A stretch of 64,000 bases of DNA from Hydractinia symbiolongicarpus (GCF_029227915.1 NC_079875.1:6324001-6388000), one strand, 5' to 3'; shown: positions 25,076 through 36,560, numbered from the stretch's first letter. A program made the numbers and translations. The notes: generated from the letters alone by a model not told the origin.

Positions 25076-26346
25076 ATGGAAATCGTATGGAAATCGCTTT
25101 GTTTGTCAGTAGACAACAAAAACAAGGTGGAGGTTGGGATCACGGCAACCAGCCGTCGTAGCAGACATCGAACTTTTTATTTAAAAAAGGACGCCCCAAA
25201 TTTTGATGATCATGATTTCCCACATGTGAATTGCAAACTGGTACCTGCTGGTTATCAAGTACTCCGGACAAAGTTAAAGAGGAGTCGATCATTTTCCATT
25301 CCTAAACCTTTGTTTCAAAAAACAAGAAAACGGTCATTGTCTGAAGGAGACACAGTGACAAATTTTATCAACAGCAAAGCGGAAATATGTGAAGACAAAC
25401 TCAAAAGAAAAAAAATTAAATGGCCAAGAAATGGAAATTTAACTGTAAAACTTTTTCCGTCGCGGTTAGTAGAAAGTACAAACATAATGCACGTAAATCA
25501 TTTGATGGAACTTATCAAACTTGAGAAACGTTTTAAAAATGTTTTTAATGTTGTATTAATTGCCGATGGCGGACCTGATTGGTCAGTGAAAGGAATAATA
25601 AATTTTATGTTGTTGGGTTTTCTGTGGCAGAATTCCAAGTTGGATTCGCTGATCGTGCAATGCTATGCACCTGGGCATTCAAGGTTTAATCCGATCGAAA
25701 GGAGTTGGTCGTATTTGACTAAACAAATCATTGGCGTAACTTTATCGGATAACATTGAAGGAGTTGTGCCTGCGGTGAGTGATAAAAAAAACTGGGCTAA
25801 AGTTTTAGACAATGCGACAATAGAGTGTGCTAAATTCTGGCATCAAAAAACTTATGCTGGGTTTGAAATTGTAGCAGAAACCGTTCTCAGCGATAATGAC
25901 TTATTACCGCATATCAAAACAACGCACAGTCTCCTCAAGACCTTCGCAGATGCTTCCGCCAAAAAAATTCGTGAGCAACCAGAGTTGTCAGAACTACAAT
26001 TAGTGCATCAATTTTTCGTGAAACACGCTAATCGAAAAGGATACCAGCTAGAGTTTTTCAGGTGCTCATCAAAAGACTGCCAGCATTGCCAATCTCACCA
26101 AGATTCAACAACTTCATGAGCATAACAGAAAAATTTGGAGGAACATGCCCCTGCCCTGAAGTGAGTGATATTCATAATGGACACTACAAAACATTTGTAG
26201 ACATGTTGCTGGCACAAAATTATCGGTGCAAAACCAAGGAGATATTTAATCCAACACAACATGGATTGTGCAATCATCATGATTGTTCATATGCTTTTTT
26301 TTCTGCAGCTGATAAGACGCGTCATATGCGTCTTATGAAACATTAG
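25076..26346 (+). pseudogene. DDE transposase, C-terminal half, with a late frameshift
   Basis: A 347-residue frame (25076-26119) contains VVLIADGGPDWSVKG (a putative catalytic Asp) and, about 50 residues on, YAPGHSRFNPIERSWS (the putative catalytic Glu in N.IE..W). This resembles transposase-like proteins I know from marine invertebrates. The frame ends early; a shift of one base near 26095 moves into a second frame to 26346. That frame carries CPCPEVSD and a C-terminal C-x4-C-x12-H-x5-H finger (CNHHDC...HMRLMKH). Only ~55 bp separate the frame from the left TIR, so the N-terminal half with the first catalytic Asp is missing. Confidence 0.7.
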
Positions 26347-26912
26347 GGTTTTTAGTTTATACAGTAAATTTTCAAATATATATTTTTATAAAGTTTATAG
26401 ACATTTTTAATTCGATTTTGAGTAAATTTTACATGATTGAAAAAATATTACAGAAAATGTATAGTTCATGTTTTTGATTACCCCTATCCCTTTTTCCTAG
26501 CGTTCTATGAAAAAGATAATTTTGTAAACGAGGCTGAACAAATGTGTGGTTTAAATTGCATATTACATTAAGAAGATGTACATCTTTTATATAAGAATCG
26601 GTTTTTAGGAAATTTACTGGATTACACACTTCATTTTTATATAATAATATATTTTATAAGAACATCGAGGCTGAGAATGGGTTAAATAATCAAAAAGTTA
26701 AAAAAACTGAAGGCTGAAACGAAAAAACACTTTTCTTATAAAAAAGTGTAAAATCAGAAAATCTTGCGAAGGCAGAAAAAAGAAGAAAAAGAATATCATA
26801 AAAGAATGAAGAAAAATAAACAATTTCATGTACAGGTACAGGTACAATTTTACTCACAATCGGTATGACGTCAATGAACAGCTGGTGTTTACAGAGAAAA
26901 AAAATCTATTTT

Positions 26913-27237
26913 TAGTAAGTTAAGCCATTATCACTAACTAAAATCACTCAGGCTACTGAAATACTGTGGTACCATTCGATTCGTAATAATAATCGAAAAA
27001 ATTGTATATCGTATTAAAAAGAAGTCCGGAAGTTCTTTCTTCCACACGACACAGCAGGCAATAAGTCAGCCCTGCCCTCGGTTTTGTGAGAAGAGATGTT
27101 CTGCGAAGACTCTAACAATTGAGTCTCCTTTACAGTTTTGCTTCATGTTAAACTGTGCTGCTGACAAGCATTTTCGAAGCATGTCACCGGCGACTTCTGC
27201 GATATACAACCTAATGATGCCCTAACGTAATGAGTTC
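26913..27237 (+). repeat. 325-bp interspersed repeat (family R), copy 2
   Basis: Close match to 4466-4790 over its whole length, same orientation. Here it sits inside the DDE transposon between the transposase and the right-hand motif array. Flanks differ from those of copy 1, so the boundaries of the repeat unit itself are well marked. Confidence 0.75.
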
Positions 27238-27479
27238 TATTAATAATTATTGCTTTTATTCTTCTTATGTAAAAAAAAATTTAAATCAAACATCCTGAAA
27301 CGATCTCAAATAAATATGCTGAAACAATTTCCAAAAGCAAATCTTTATAAATAATGTTTTTATATACGCGATTTTTTACGATGTAGAAATTTACCTATGT
27401 GACAGCGCGTAGGTTTTATGGAGAGATCTTTATTAAATTAATTAAATTAATAATTTCTTTTATGTTAAAAGAATGTAAA

Positions 27480-27776
27480 ACAAACACCTTGAAACGATTT
27501 TGAAAAGATCTAAAATAAATATACTGAAACGATCATAATGATACGATTTTGAAACGAATTATGGTTATGTGAAACGATTTCAAGAATATAATAAAACAAT
27601 CTTGAAACGATTATGAAACGATTTTATTTTTTAATGAAACGATTTACAAAATAGTGAAACGATTTTCATACGATCTGAAAGGATTTCAAAAAATTAAACA
27701 TTACTTTAAAATCGTTTCAAATTCGTATCACATGCTATGCTAATTGAAAAATGAAACGATTTGAAACGATTTTTTT
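27480..27776 (-). promoter_or_regulatory. Subterminal GAAACGAT motif array of the DDE transposon
   Basis: Repeated TGAAACGATTT-type motifs, mostly in one orientation, crowd the 300 bp inside the right TIR. The left end holds the complementary ATCGTTTC and related copies at 25035-25075. Such arrays usually bind the transposase. This is inferred from position and repetition only. Confidence 0.6.
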
Positions 27777-28240
27777 TGAAACGATCTCGGAGACGATCCC
27801 TTATTAAAAATATATACTCCTGGAGGCACACAAAGCAGTACATATTTTTTTTCAGACAAATATCCAACAAATTCAGATGTAAACAATACAAAATTTTTTT
27901 AAAGAAATAATTGCATTTTATTGCTAATTTAATATAATTTACTGTCAAGAAAACCACCTAAATAGCACTCCGGTAGAAAATGTAGAAAACTTACAAACAA
28001 ATTTTAAAGCAATAAGAATGACAAAAACAAAACAAAAAAAACAGAATAACGGAATAAAGATAACAAAAACCTATTGATATCAAAATAAAACCTCAAGAAT
28101 CCCATAACAAAGAGCATGAAAAGAATAAAACCAATGTCACATCTAAACAATTTTTAACAATTTTCCTGATAATTATTAATCAGAAGTACAATATTTTAGT
28201 CTTCGATTTCTCTGATTACATTGAAGGAATCAGCATGATA

Positions 28241-28490
28241 TCATCCAGCTCTGTTGCTGGAAAAATGGATTTCCTGCAATTTTCTGTGCAAAGTATCTCT
28301 TTTAAAACCCTTCAACATGTCTCTGTAACAAAATCAAAAGGATCATTTTTTTAGTCTTATGCTTTTAAATGTACTTACATCTTTGCAAACACATTGAGCA
28401 AATTAAAATGATTTGCTTCTGTTAGAAGAGCAGTGTGCCAGGTATCATATCTAGATGTTGTTGGCATGTATTTTACAACCTTGAGCACAG
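28241..28490 (-). other. Possible last two exons of an unrecognised gene
   Basis: Two stretches look coding on the minus strand: about 28490-28379 (reading VVKYMPTTSRYDTWHTALL, then TEANHFNLLNVFAK, donor GTAAGT) and 28322-28241 (MLKGFKRDTLHRKLQEIHF to TGA, after a TTTTGTTACAG acceptor). They join in phase. No further upstream exon and no known domain were recognised, so this could be a real gene end, a transposon relic or chance. Confidence 0.3.
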
Positions 28491-28734
28491 GACTTAAATA
28501 TTGATTTATTGTGAAATTATTAAAAAATGTTAGAATTAAATGTACAGAGATAATTCTCTTTTTAAATCCTTGCTACCTCCCAGCAACAGGTGGCCACTAA
28601 AATTACGAAAAACTAAATTTAAAATACATTTAACAAGACAGGTGCAACCATCTCCTCCATATTACTGCAATTCATTTTATTATACACACTGCGATTACCG
28701 AGATATAAATGGATGACAAAATTTTATAACCATT

Positions 28735-29320
28735 AAGGTGACGGTATACATTTATTGTATCAAAAAATCGATTATTTTTTTATTAGCCATCTATACTAAA
28801 GAAAGGACAATCTTCCCAATGGTGAAACTTATTTATTTATTTTTCGAAGGGGAATATTGACTTTATCCAAATAACTAACTTTTTTTTCTGATCGGTTTTA
28901 ACACCTTAAATTGAATAAGAGTTAAGAGTGAATGGTTTAACACTTATCATGCTCTTGAGTATAACTTTTAAAAATAAAATATATTTCCTTTCCGAAAAGA
29001 AATGACCATCTGAAATAAAAAACACTTTCATTTCTAAAAATGTATGCCATCCTGTTCTGTTTCTGCAAGTCACAGAAAAATGTTAAACAACTTAGAAGGT
29101 TCTATTTCTATGATATTCTCAGTCACGTCTTAACGAATAATAAAATTTAAAAGGACAACCTTCTGAATATTTATCGCCTCAGAATTGTGAAAGTATCACC
29201 ATCATTATGAGTATGCCTGAAAGGTGTGATATTTTTCGTAGTGTTGTTTTTTCGTATACCATCTATTCTATTTCAAATCTCTTTTACAAAACTACAGAAG
29301 ATCTACAACGGAGAGTGCTA
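28735..29320 (-). repeat. Dispersed repeat (family D), copy 2, uninterrupted
   Basis: Inverted, diverged copy of the sequence at 4190-5515. It begins TTAAGGTGACGGTATAC and runs through CGAAGGGGAATATTGACTT, GGACAACCTTCTGAATAT and CAAATCTCTTTTACAAAAC. The two halves that copy 1 holds apart are continuous here. Confidence 0.7.
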
Positions 29321-29920
29321 CTAAGCTGTAGCCAACATGTTTATATAAAAACGATTTTTTTTTATTTTCAAAAAATTAACGATTCTTTAAGTTGAAAAAT
29401 GGCCTTTTTAGAAAAAGTAAAATCAATCAAAAACGTGGACTTTGTGGAAAATAATTAAAAAATAGTTTTTACATACATCTATCACATTTCTATAGAACAT
29501 CGAATGAAATTTGGAAACTAAGTAGTTTTGTAAATAAAGTCACTTTTTTGAAGGTGGGGTGTGTTTTAAAAATGTCTACAATTTTGCCACTTTAAATAGA
29601 AGTCATTATATATTTACCTTACACTTCGCTTTAGTGCAATACTGCCTGTTGCAGCTTATTTTGGAGATGAAACATTGACGACACAGACAAATAAAAATAT
29701 AGGTAAATCCCAGCCACGTATCACAGATGACCTGGAACAATGGGTCCCGAAGTGGTACAATTTAAGCATGAGCATATAGACCACTTTCCGCGTGATGTAT
29801 TTGTTTGGATTTCATTTTGAGAACAATGGGCATGTGTGCAATTTTGCGTAGGTAAAAAAGCAGGACTCACACAGGACAAAATGGTTATTAATGCAGACAG
29901 AAGATTTTTTGGGATAGCAT
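29321..29920. other. No gene recognised
   Basis: AT-rich sequence with short ORFs lacking recognisable domains. 29321-29430 may still belong to repeat D, since GCCAACATGTTTATAT recalls 5690-5700. Confidence 0.3.
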
Positions 29921-30120
29921 AAGATAAGATAAGATAAGATAATTTTATTAATCAAAAATAGCTGTACAGTTCAAATAATTAAATAAATTTTAATATGAAG
30001 AGAAAAAACAAACAAACTATTTTTGAAGGGAGACCTTACCTAATGGCAAAAGCTAAGACGAGGATAAGGCCACCCTTGGACGAGTACAATAGACGGCACA
30101 GGACACACAAGACGGTACGA
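29921..30120 (-). mobile_element. 3' end of a LINE-like element with pentanucleotide tail
   Basis: On the minus strand the sequence ends in AATAAAATT followed by (ATCTT)n, the sort of 3'-UTR plus short tandem tail that several LINE clades have. Upstream it reads GGCCTTATCCTCGTCTTAGC. No RT is present in this piece. The assignment rests on tail structure only. Confidence 0.5.
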
Positions 30121-30852
30121 ACATATATATAAGAACATAAGATCCAAGATGAACTGGAAAATTTTAACTATATTTTAAGAAGAATAAATTTTAACTTCTA
30201 ATTCTTCTTAAAAGATTTCACTAATTTTAGCCAATATTTCTTTTTTGGGTGGATTTCTTTAAATATTGTGGTCTGTTGTTTATATTTTCTGCCTACAGAA
30301 ATGCTTGCGCATGTGCAAAAAAAAAAATTTAACTTTTGAAAACATTGGCAAGTCATCTGTACAATTTTGCCAGCTAGATTTGAACTGTGAAAATAAAGCA
30401 AGATATTCTGGGTAATCAATGTAATTAACTTAGCTTGATACTATTTTATCAGGCTAAATAGTATATACTTCTTTACATTAGCTATCTGCATCTGCATAGA
30501 TCATTATATTTATATTCATGGCCGTTTTGCAAATGTCATGTGATACTTTTAAACCTATTTTTCAGGGTAGTCAATATGATTTGAGACAAACCATGCTGTC
30601 ATATTTCATAGAATCTTTGTTTTCCAACATCAAACCTGTTATATTGTGTAGTTTTTGCTAATTTAGCTTCACTTTTATACACCTTTACGATAATTCAATT
30701 GTACATGCGTTCCTACGGCTCTCCATCGTTTTACTATATCACAAGAAAGAAGGCAAAAAAACTTGTTTTTATAACAGTTTGTTAAAGATGAAAGCGTGTT
30801 TTCTCCAGTTTTTAGCCTTCTTTCATCAATTTCTTTCAAATTTTCAGAAAGC

Positions 30853-30854
<2 letters not shown>

Positions 30855-30887
<33 letters not shown>

Positions 30888-30888
30888 G
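30855..30888 (+). repeat. (TAA)n microsatellite
   Basis: About 11 tandem TAA units. It produces poly-Ile and poly-Asn reading frames that are not genes. The surrounding 30121-31665 shows nothing else identifiable. Confidence 0.9.
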
Positions 30889-31689
30889 ATACAACTTATG
30901 CATAATTTTCATCAAAAACAAAACGCGGCAAAAAATGTTATCACAAAAGAAAGTGTTTTCTCCTTAATAAACTCTTATAAAAGTGTGATGTTTACCTCCT
31001 TTGATCGCAACATGAGCTGCGACGGAGTGTTAGTTTTCCGAAATTATTGAAAGGTGTATTCAGATACTTGTAATTTTGTTTGCTTGATCAAAGCTTCTTC
31101 TGTGAGAGTTTGACTGTGAAACGTCCATCTTTTCCCTCAACTGAAAATTGTACCACCAACATTCCCTTGTACCACTGACATCAGGCAACAAAAAGGATAT
31201 AAATTTGTAACCAAAAGAAGAAAACATAGCTAAGAAGGCCAAACTTGAAAAGCCAATCCACCCCAAGCACAACAATTAATCATAATGTTTCTAAAAACGT
31301 AAAAAACGTACCAATAGCATGAGGTTATACAAGTAGAGGAAACCTTTGCCACAATTCTCTGCCATGATAATAACAGCAAGGTGTCGACGAAAAAATAGAT
31401 TTTACAAGCCCCTGCTGCAACAAACTTTAGCAAAGTTTTTTCTCTCAGTATTCCGTCTGTTTGGTGGTGGCTAGTTCGTATCAGCCAAATTGCGGTCACA
31501 AAATCTGCAATATAATTTATTCCGTAGGAAATAAAACAACTCCGAGGGAGTGCTATTCTTCTTCGTACTTTTGTGGTAAATCTCAAAGTACATTTACTAT
31601 CACGAAAAGTTTTGTTTTTAAAAAACTGCTTTATGTAATACAACACAAAAGAAAAAAATATTCTGTTAACAACCCGGCCATGTAAAAAA

Positions 31690-31965
31690 AAATACTTTTT
31701 CAGAGTCAACGAACCATTCTTCGCAGTTGGAACATTGAGCCATAAAATTGTTTTTCTCATTTTCTTCGTACATTATTTGTGGACAAACACAAAATATGTT
31801 TATACTTAGAACCTTAGCCCTGCTCATCTTTACTCTTTTCATTTCTTCTTTTGGAAACGGAGAAAATTCATTCAATTGAAGACGCTAGCGTCTGGTTTTA
31901 ATCCACGCGCCAAATTGACGGCAAAAGCAATGATAAATACACCACAGCCGACTGAGTAATGGTTA
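31690..31965 (-). pseudogene. Relic of a ULP1-type protease/PHD-finger gene
   Basis: On the minus strand SVGCGVFIIAFAVNLARGL matches the Cys-nucleophile region of ULP1/SENP-like peptidases (DCG.F..AFA). After a stop and a frame change, SPFPKEEMKRVK and then FCVCPQ...MAQCSNCEEWF match the start of a PHD finger (C-x-C, C-x2-C, W-F). ULP1 plus PHD fusions are familiar transposon-associated proteins of cnidarians. Upstream minus-strand sequence to about 32480 is probably the rest of the protease but is too decayed to align by eye. Confidence 0.5.
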
Positions 31966-32544
31966 CTGTCAAAGTTAGTGATTGACTAAATGCTGTTTGA
32001 CATGCCGACTTAACTTAAGAATAACTTGGGGGATATATCGTGCTCCTTTCCCGGATACTTCCTTAGTAAAGAAACATTCGCCGTCTTCTTTACTGCTCTC
32101 AACCACAACCTCGTGTTCTGCTGGGAGTACTGCCGTCAATGCCGTCAAAACAACAAAAAAAACGAAATCGCAAGCACCTTTTGGAAATTTGATGATGTAA
32201 ACTTCAAACGCCTTAATATTTTTAGAGAGGTTGCGCTTCTTTGCCATGAAGTATTTTTGCATATTGCGAACTCTGGGAAGACAAAAGTTGTTTCACATGG
32301 AACTCTACAGGACAATTCATTTTTTTTGGTTGGTTGTGTGAGCTTTCTTGTTGACACATCCCAGAGTGGTCTGTAAGAAGTCTCTTTTCTCTCTCTGAGT
32401 GATGCTTTTCTTTTTGACAACATTTTTATCTTTGCACTGATGACATTGGTATTTTCTATCACCAGGAAGATATATGTATGGTCTGAATGAGTTGTTAATA
32501 TAAACAACAAATTTAATAATTAGTACGTCGTATAATGAGTAATT

Positions 32545-32640
32545 ACACTAGCCCCTGCAATAATCCACGGGTTCGCCTGTCCCTTTTATACCGCACTGTG
32601 TTCGTCTCGCTACTTGTGCAGCTAAGCTTTTCTCTTTGGA
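32545..32640 (-). mobile_element. Degenerate Helitron 3' end
   Basis: ACTAG, half of the hairpin (TAATCCACGGGTTCGCC), then TGTCCCTTTTATACCGCA and CTCGCTACTTGTGCAGCTAAGC match the Helitron at 51060-51269 in reverse orientation. The hairpin partner has decayed. Confidence 0.6.
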
Positions 32641-32840
32641 GGCCATTTAAATTTATCTGTGAGTTGTTTACCAAGCCTGGCCACATCTTACTCTTGCAAA
32701 AACTTCATGGTTTAATAATGTTTGATAGGGTGAGTATTCGGAGTAAAAGGGCTTTCCCCGATATTGACCGCGTAAGCAAAGAACAATAGAATTAGCTAAT
32801 CAAAAAGCGCAGCCCGTTTCTGACCGCAGAAAAATCGTTT

Positions 32841-32912
32841 AAGACCCAGCGTAATTTTTCCAACCTTAACTACTCCGATTTTCCGGTGGTAAGGAAAATT
32901 ATGCTGGGTCTT
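32841..32912. repeat. 72-bp palindromic MITE (AAGACCCAGC family)
   Basis: Arms AAGACCCAGCGTAATTTTTC and GAAAATTATGCTGGGTCTT are inverted copies with two differences, around a short centre containing CTCCGATTTTCCGGTGGTAAG. A diverged copy of the centre (TTCCGATTTCCCGGTGATAAG) lies at 33007-33027. Confidence 0.7.
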
Positions 32913-33454
32913 CTGGTTATTATTAGGCATGATCTCGAGTTAAAATTTTAAGAAAAACTTGGCTTAGTTAACTAAGGTTCTTTGATTCGACGATATTAAA
33001 ATTGAATACTATTCCGATTTCCCGGTGATAAGTAAAATCACATTGAAAAAAAACTCATCTTTTGTTTGAGATGAAGTCAAACAAATTCAAAAAAGCTTTT
33101 CATGCTTTTATTTATAATTTTGCCACCTTATAAAAGGTAGAGAGAGATATGTCGCTATTGAAGTTATTGTTCTTATTGTCATATATATACCTATAATGGG
33201 GTAAACCTTTTGTCATCATGCATACGATATATTATTCTGGTCATGAAAATATTCCCATTAAAATCATAAGATGCATTCTAGGTCCCGCCCTCAACAGTCC
33301 CGGGATCCCCAGGTCCCAATTCTCATGTATGCTGACGGTTACAAAAAACAAAATAAAAGCCTTTTTTATGGCACAAAATTTTCAAAGTATTATATGGTAC
33401 CAATGTGGACTATACGATTGTAAATTTTAATAAAAAGTAAGTGTTACTACAAAC

Positions 33455-33552
33455 AAAGGCTGGTCCCCGGGAGGGGGCACCTCGTCCCCAGGGGCTTGTA
33501 CGCCGCTATCAACTTCATATCAACAAGGCAAATGCGGGGGAACGAGGTTGGG
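33455..33552. repeat. CTCGTCCCC-family palindrome, compound and diverged
   Basis: GGCTGGTCCCCGGGAGGGG, CACCTCGTCCCCAGGGGC and, 60 bp on, GGGGGAACGAGGTTGG form a compound inverted-repeat structure. The flanks 33560-34560 show no gene. Confidence 0.55.
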
Positions 33553-34560
33553 TGTCTGTTAGTGTGTGGTGGAGAGTGCTGGGTCGCTCACACACAGGTA
33601 CAAATTTAGGGTGTAAACAAAACAAAATAAAGCCGGTTTTCATTACTTTATTTTATCTGGTAAAAAAACAAATACTTGATGAAATAAATTAATAATATTA
33701 CATAATCAGAGATTCTTAGAACATAAAAAATGGCCTTAAGGATATATTTCAGCTAGGTACTCTCAAATAAAGAAGCTGACTCATACGGTATTTATTAATT
33801 ACCTAATGGAAACCAGTTTCTAAAACATGTGATGCATTTAACAATAAACAAGCTGACCTCTCCGAGCTCTTTCACTTCTGTGCAAAAAGTTGTTCGAGGT
33901 GTTATTAAGGTAAATAACTTATTTTTCATACCTTTTTCAGATTTACACAATCAGTTGACGAGTTTTTTAGCTTTTTTGTAACGCGTTTTAGAACTCTAGA
34001 AAAAAGTAATGTGAACAAGGTAGCTACGACTAGCTTTTGGGTTTTGTCTGCGTGCAATTGTTAGCTCTCAGACCCTAGCTAAATTTATTTATAAAAATAA
34101 CACGAAACAAGATTATTCTTTATTCTTTGAGCTGTTCTAAAAACAACTATCTGCTTTCTCTTATATGGCATTAACACCCTTGTTATATTAATGAGTTTTT
34201 TCCTTGTCTATTCACCCTTCTTTATAAATCTATAAATGTTTTGCAGTAAAATCTACAAAACATGTCCCTGACTTGTTTTCCACAAAAATGACAACAAACA
34301 GTGTTTGTTAAGTTTTAGATAAACATTTGAACTATTCAAGCAACATCAAAGTATGCTTGATTCCTTTTTTATAATACGCAAATATTAACGCATACACTGT
34401 TGTAATGTACACAGAAAGATGTGCACTTTAACCTTTTTGTTCTTTGTAGCACTGATAAAATAGCTCCATTTTATCAAAATGTACAATTATGGGGCATATT
34501 TATCTTCTTAATTAATGTTTTTAGTAGCATCCACCTTAAGAGAGAAAACAAAAAGCATAT

Positions 34561-34671
34561 TGGGCCTGCATAGACTCCATATCTAAGCTATTGCTTCTCC
34601 TGAAAATAATAGACAGGGTATATCCCTTAATGTTTGCAAGGCATGTAAAATATGCATATCTCTTAGGTGTG
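34561..34671 (+). repeat. SINE 3' fragment
   Basis: Contains AATAATAGACAGGGTATATC and GGCATGTAAAATATGCATATCT, matching the 3' part of the SINE at 3435-3786. The head is missing. Confidence 0.75.
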
Positions 34672-34940
34672 ATCATATTCTTCTGGTAATAATTTGTGTT
34701 AAGATCCTTATATAAATCACTTTAATAAGCCTTTAGTACAAATGATTTTAGCAAACTAAAAGGCTTTACAATCTGCTAAAAGGGTTAAGACAATGTAAGA
34801 ATCTCTTTCCATTTATCCTCAATTAAAGAATTATGCTAAATGTTTAAAGTTCCTGTTGCGATAATAACAAGAAGCCCTGGGGGCTCTAAGAATTTCCACT
34901 CGCTACCAAAATATTTGATGGCAACCTGCTAATTCAATTT

Positions 34941-35490
34941 GTTGTGTTATCGTGCCAAACATTCGAAGAGGTTTGGTGCATGAAGCTCTGAAGATAAAGC
35001 ACACAATTTTGGCCTAAAATGACATTTAAGGTGGCAAAAAACCAAAATTTTGATGTCACCATAATGTTCAACATACTTTTTTTGTTAATTGTGCTAAATT
35101 TTGTTGAAATTAAAGTAGTTTTAATTTTTGGACCAATTTTGGCCTAAAATGACATTTAGGTGACAAAAATCAATATTATGATTTCACCATTATGTTCAGC
35201 ATACTTTTTTTGTTAACTCTGCCAAATTTTGTCGAAAACAAATACCAATTTTGGCCTGAAATGTCATTTAGATGACTTCCCAGTACTTAGGGAGCTTGGG
35301 TACGAAGTTTAAATCTGTGACGTTGCAATTGACCATTTGGGACAGGGTTAGTTAGTTATTCAGTGATACCAATACTATCCTCCTCTCAGAGGAACATGAA
35401 ATCCCAGGGTCGATTTTTTCTCAAAAAATGCTCAGAAAGAAAAAAACGACGGTTTTAAAGAATTTCCTACGCCTTCAGGCGCGGAAGTTC
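34941..35490 (+). repeat. Interspersed element with internal ~140-bp tandem repeats, copy 2
   Basis: Same start (GTTGTGTTATCGTGCC), same repeated unit and same unique tail as 21956-22783, but with about one fewer unit. The end reads GCCTTCAGGCGCGGA. No ORF. Confidence 0.8.
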
Positions 35491-35638
35491 AATAACATTT
35501 CATCCTGACTCTGTTTTTAAATTTATGTATATATATAAGGGCTGTCTATAAAACCATTTAGAACAAGTATAATTGATCAATTAAAATGATATGAATCTAT
35601 TTTCAAGACTAAGTCATTTAAATTGTTAAAATAAAAAG

Positions 35639-35930
35639 CTCTTGACGGCGATTCAACATGGGCGAGTGAATGTTACCATAGCCCCGGGTTAACCCAAGCC
35701 ATGTGAGGGAAATTGGGGAGATGGCACACTATGTGGGCCGTTGGATGTTGCCGGGAGTTGTCTAGTAGAGCGCGGGTCCTAATTGGGTCTGCGTAGCTCA
35801 AAATGAGCATTAAATACTCTAGGACTCTCCATCTAAGCCATGGCCCCTCCTGGAAATAATAGACAGGGTATATCCCTCGATATTTGTGAGGCTAGCCATG
35901 TAAAATATGCACATCTATCTATCTATCTAA
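35639..35930 (+). repeat. tRNA-derived SINE, 5'-truncated copy
   Basis: Nearly identical to 3505-3786 from CTTGACGGCGATTCAACATG to the (ATCT)n tail, but lacking the tRNA-like head. High similarity suggests fairly recent spread of the family. 35931-36560 shows nothing identifiable. Confidence 0.85.
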
Positions 35931-36560
35931 TTTAAACTTCAAAAAAAATAAAGTTGTTATTTACATTTCTTTCGTTTAAGGATCATAAAAACAAACAATA
36001 TATAAATGTAATTAATTAATGTACTTCTTTTCCTTTTCCTTTCCTATGTTAAATGCTTTCACTTATGGAATGTGTTTTTAATTTGTTGTTGTATGTCTAT
36101 CAAGTAATATTAGAAATTTTCATAACAAAACTTATCTGACTGATCTTCTCAGTTGACTGATATAGTGATTTCAAAATAGCTGCAATTCATATGAATTCAT
36201 TTGTAATTCAAATTATAAACGATTTATATAAAAATTGCAATAAAGCAGTGTAAGTTTAGATAAGTTTTTATAACTCTACCTGCTGACAGTTATTTGTGCT
36301 TGTAGTGAGAAAAACTCAATAAAAGCAAAGGAAAAGCCTGTTTTGGCAATTTTCTAAAAATATGGCCAATTTTTTTGCATTTAGCAATTTTTTTAATACA
36401 GCAAACCTTAGGAGTCAGTGTTGAAATAACAATGCAGTTATTGTCTACCCACTTTGTGGGTTCTGTGTGTTATTTACATGAATACAGTTTTTTTCATTCT
36501 AGCATTGTGATAACACATTTTCTGCTCTTAATTAAACAAAGTTTGCCTTTCGTACACAGA

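Larger units (their letters stand above)
25020..27800 (+). mobile_element. DNA transposon with 24-bp TIRs and TTA target duplication
   Basis: The left TIR (25020-25043) starts GGGATCGTCTC and the right TIR (27777-27800) is its inverted copy with two central differences. TTA lies directly outside both ends (25017-25019 and 27801-27803). The right subterminal 300 bp has a dozen or more GAAACGAT motifs and the left ~60 bp has several, as expected for transposase-binding sites. It contains a truncated DDE transposase (25076-26346) and a 325-bp repeat (26913-27237). The TSD resembles that of PIF/Harbinger elements, but the transposase does not look like Harbinger, so the superfamily is left open. 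Confidence 0.8.

Noticed and set aside
25020-27800. Calling the DNA transposon PIF/Harbinger from its TTA target site
   Set aside because: The transposase motifs seen do not resemble Harbinger proteins and the N-terminal half is missing, so the superfamily is left open.
30779-31050. ORFs with poly-Ile or poly-Asn
   Set aside because: Both come from the (TAA)n microsatellite and lack any domain.
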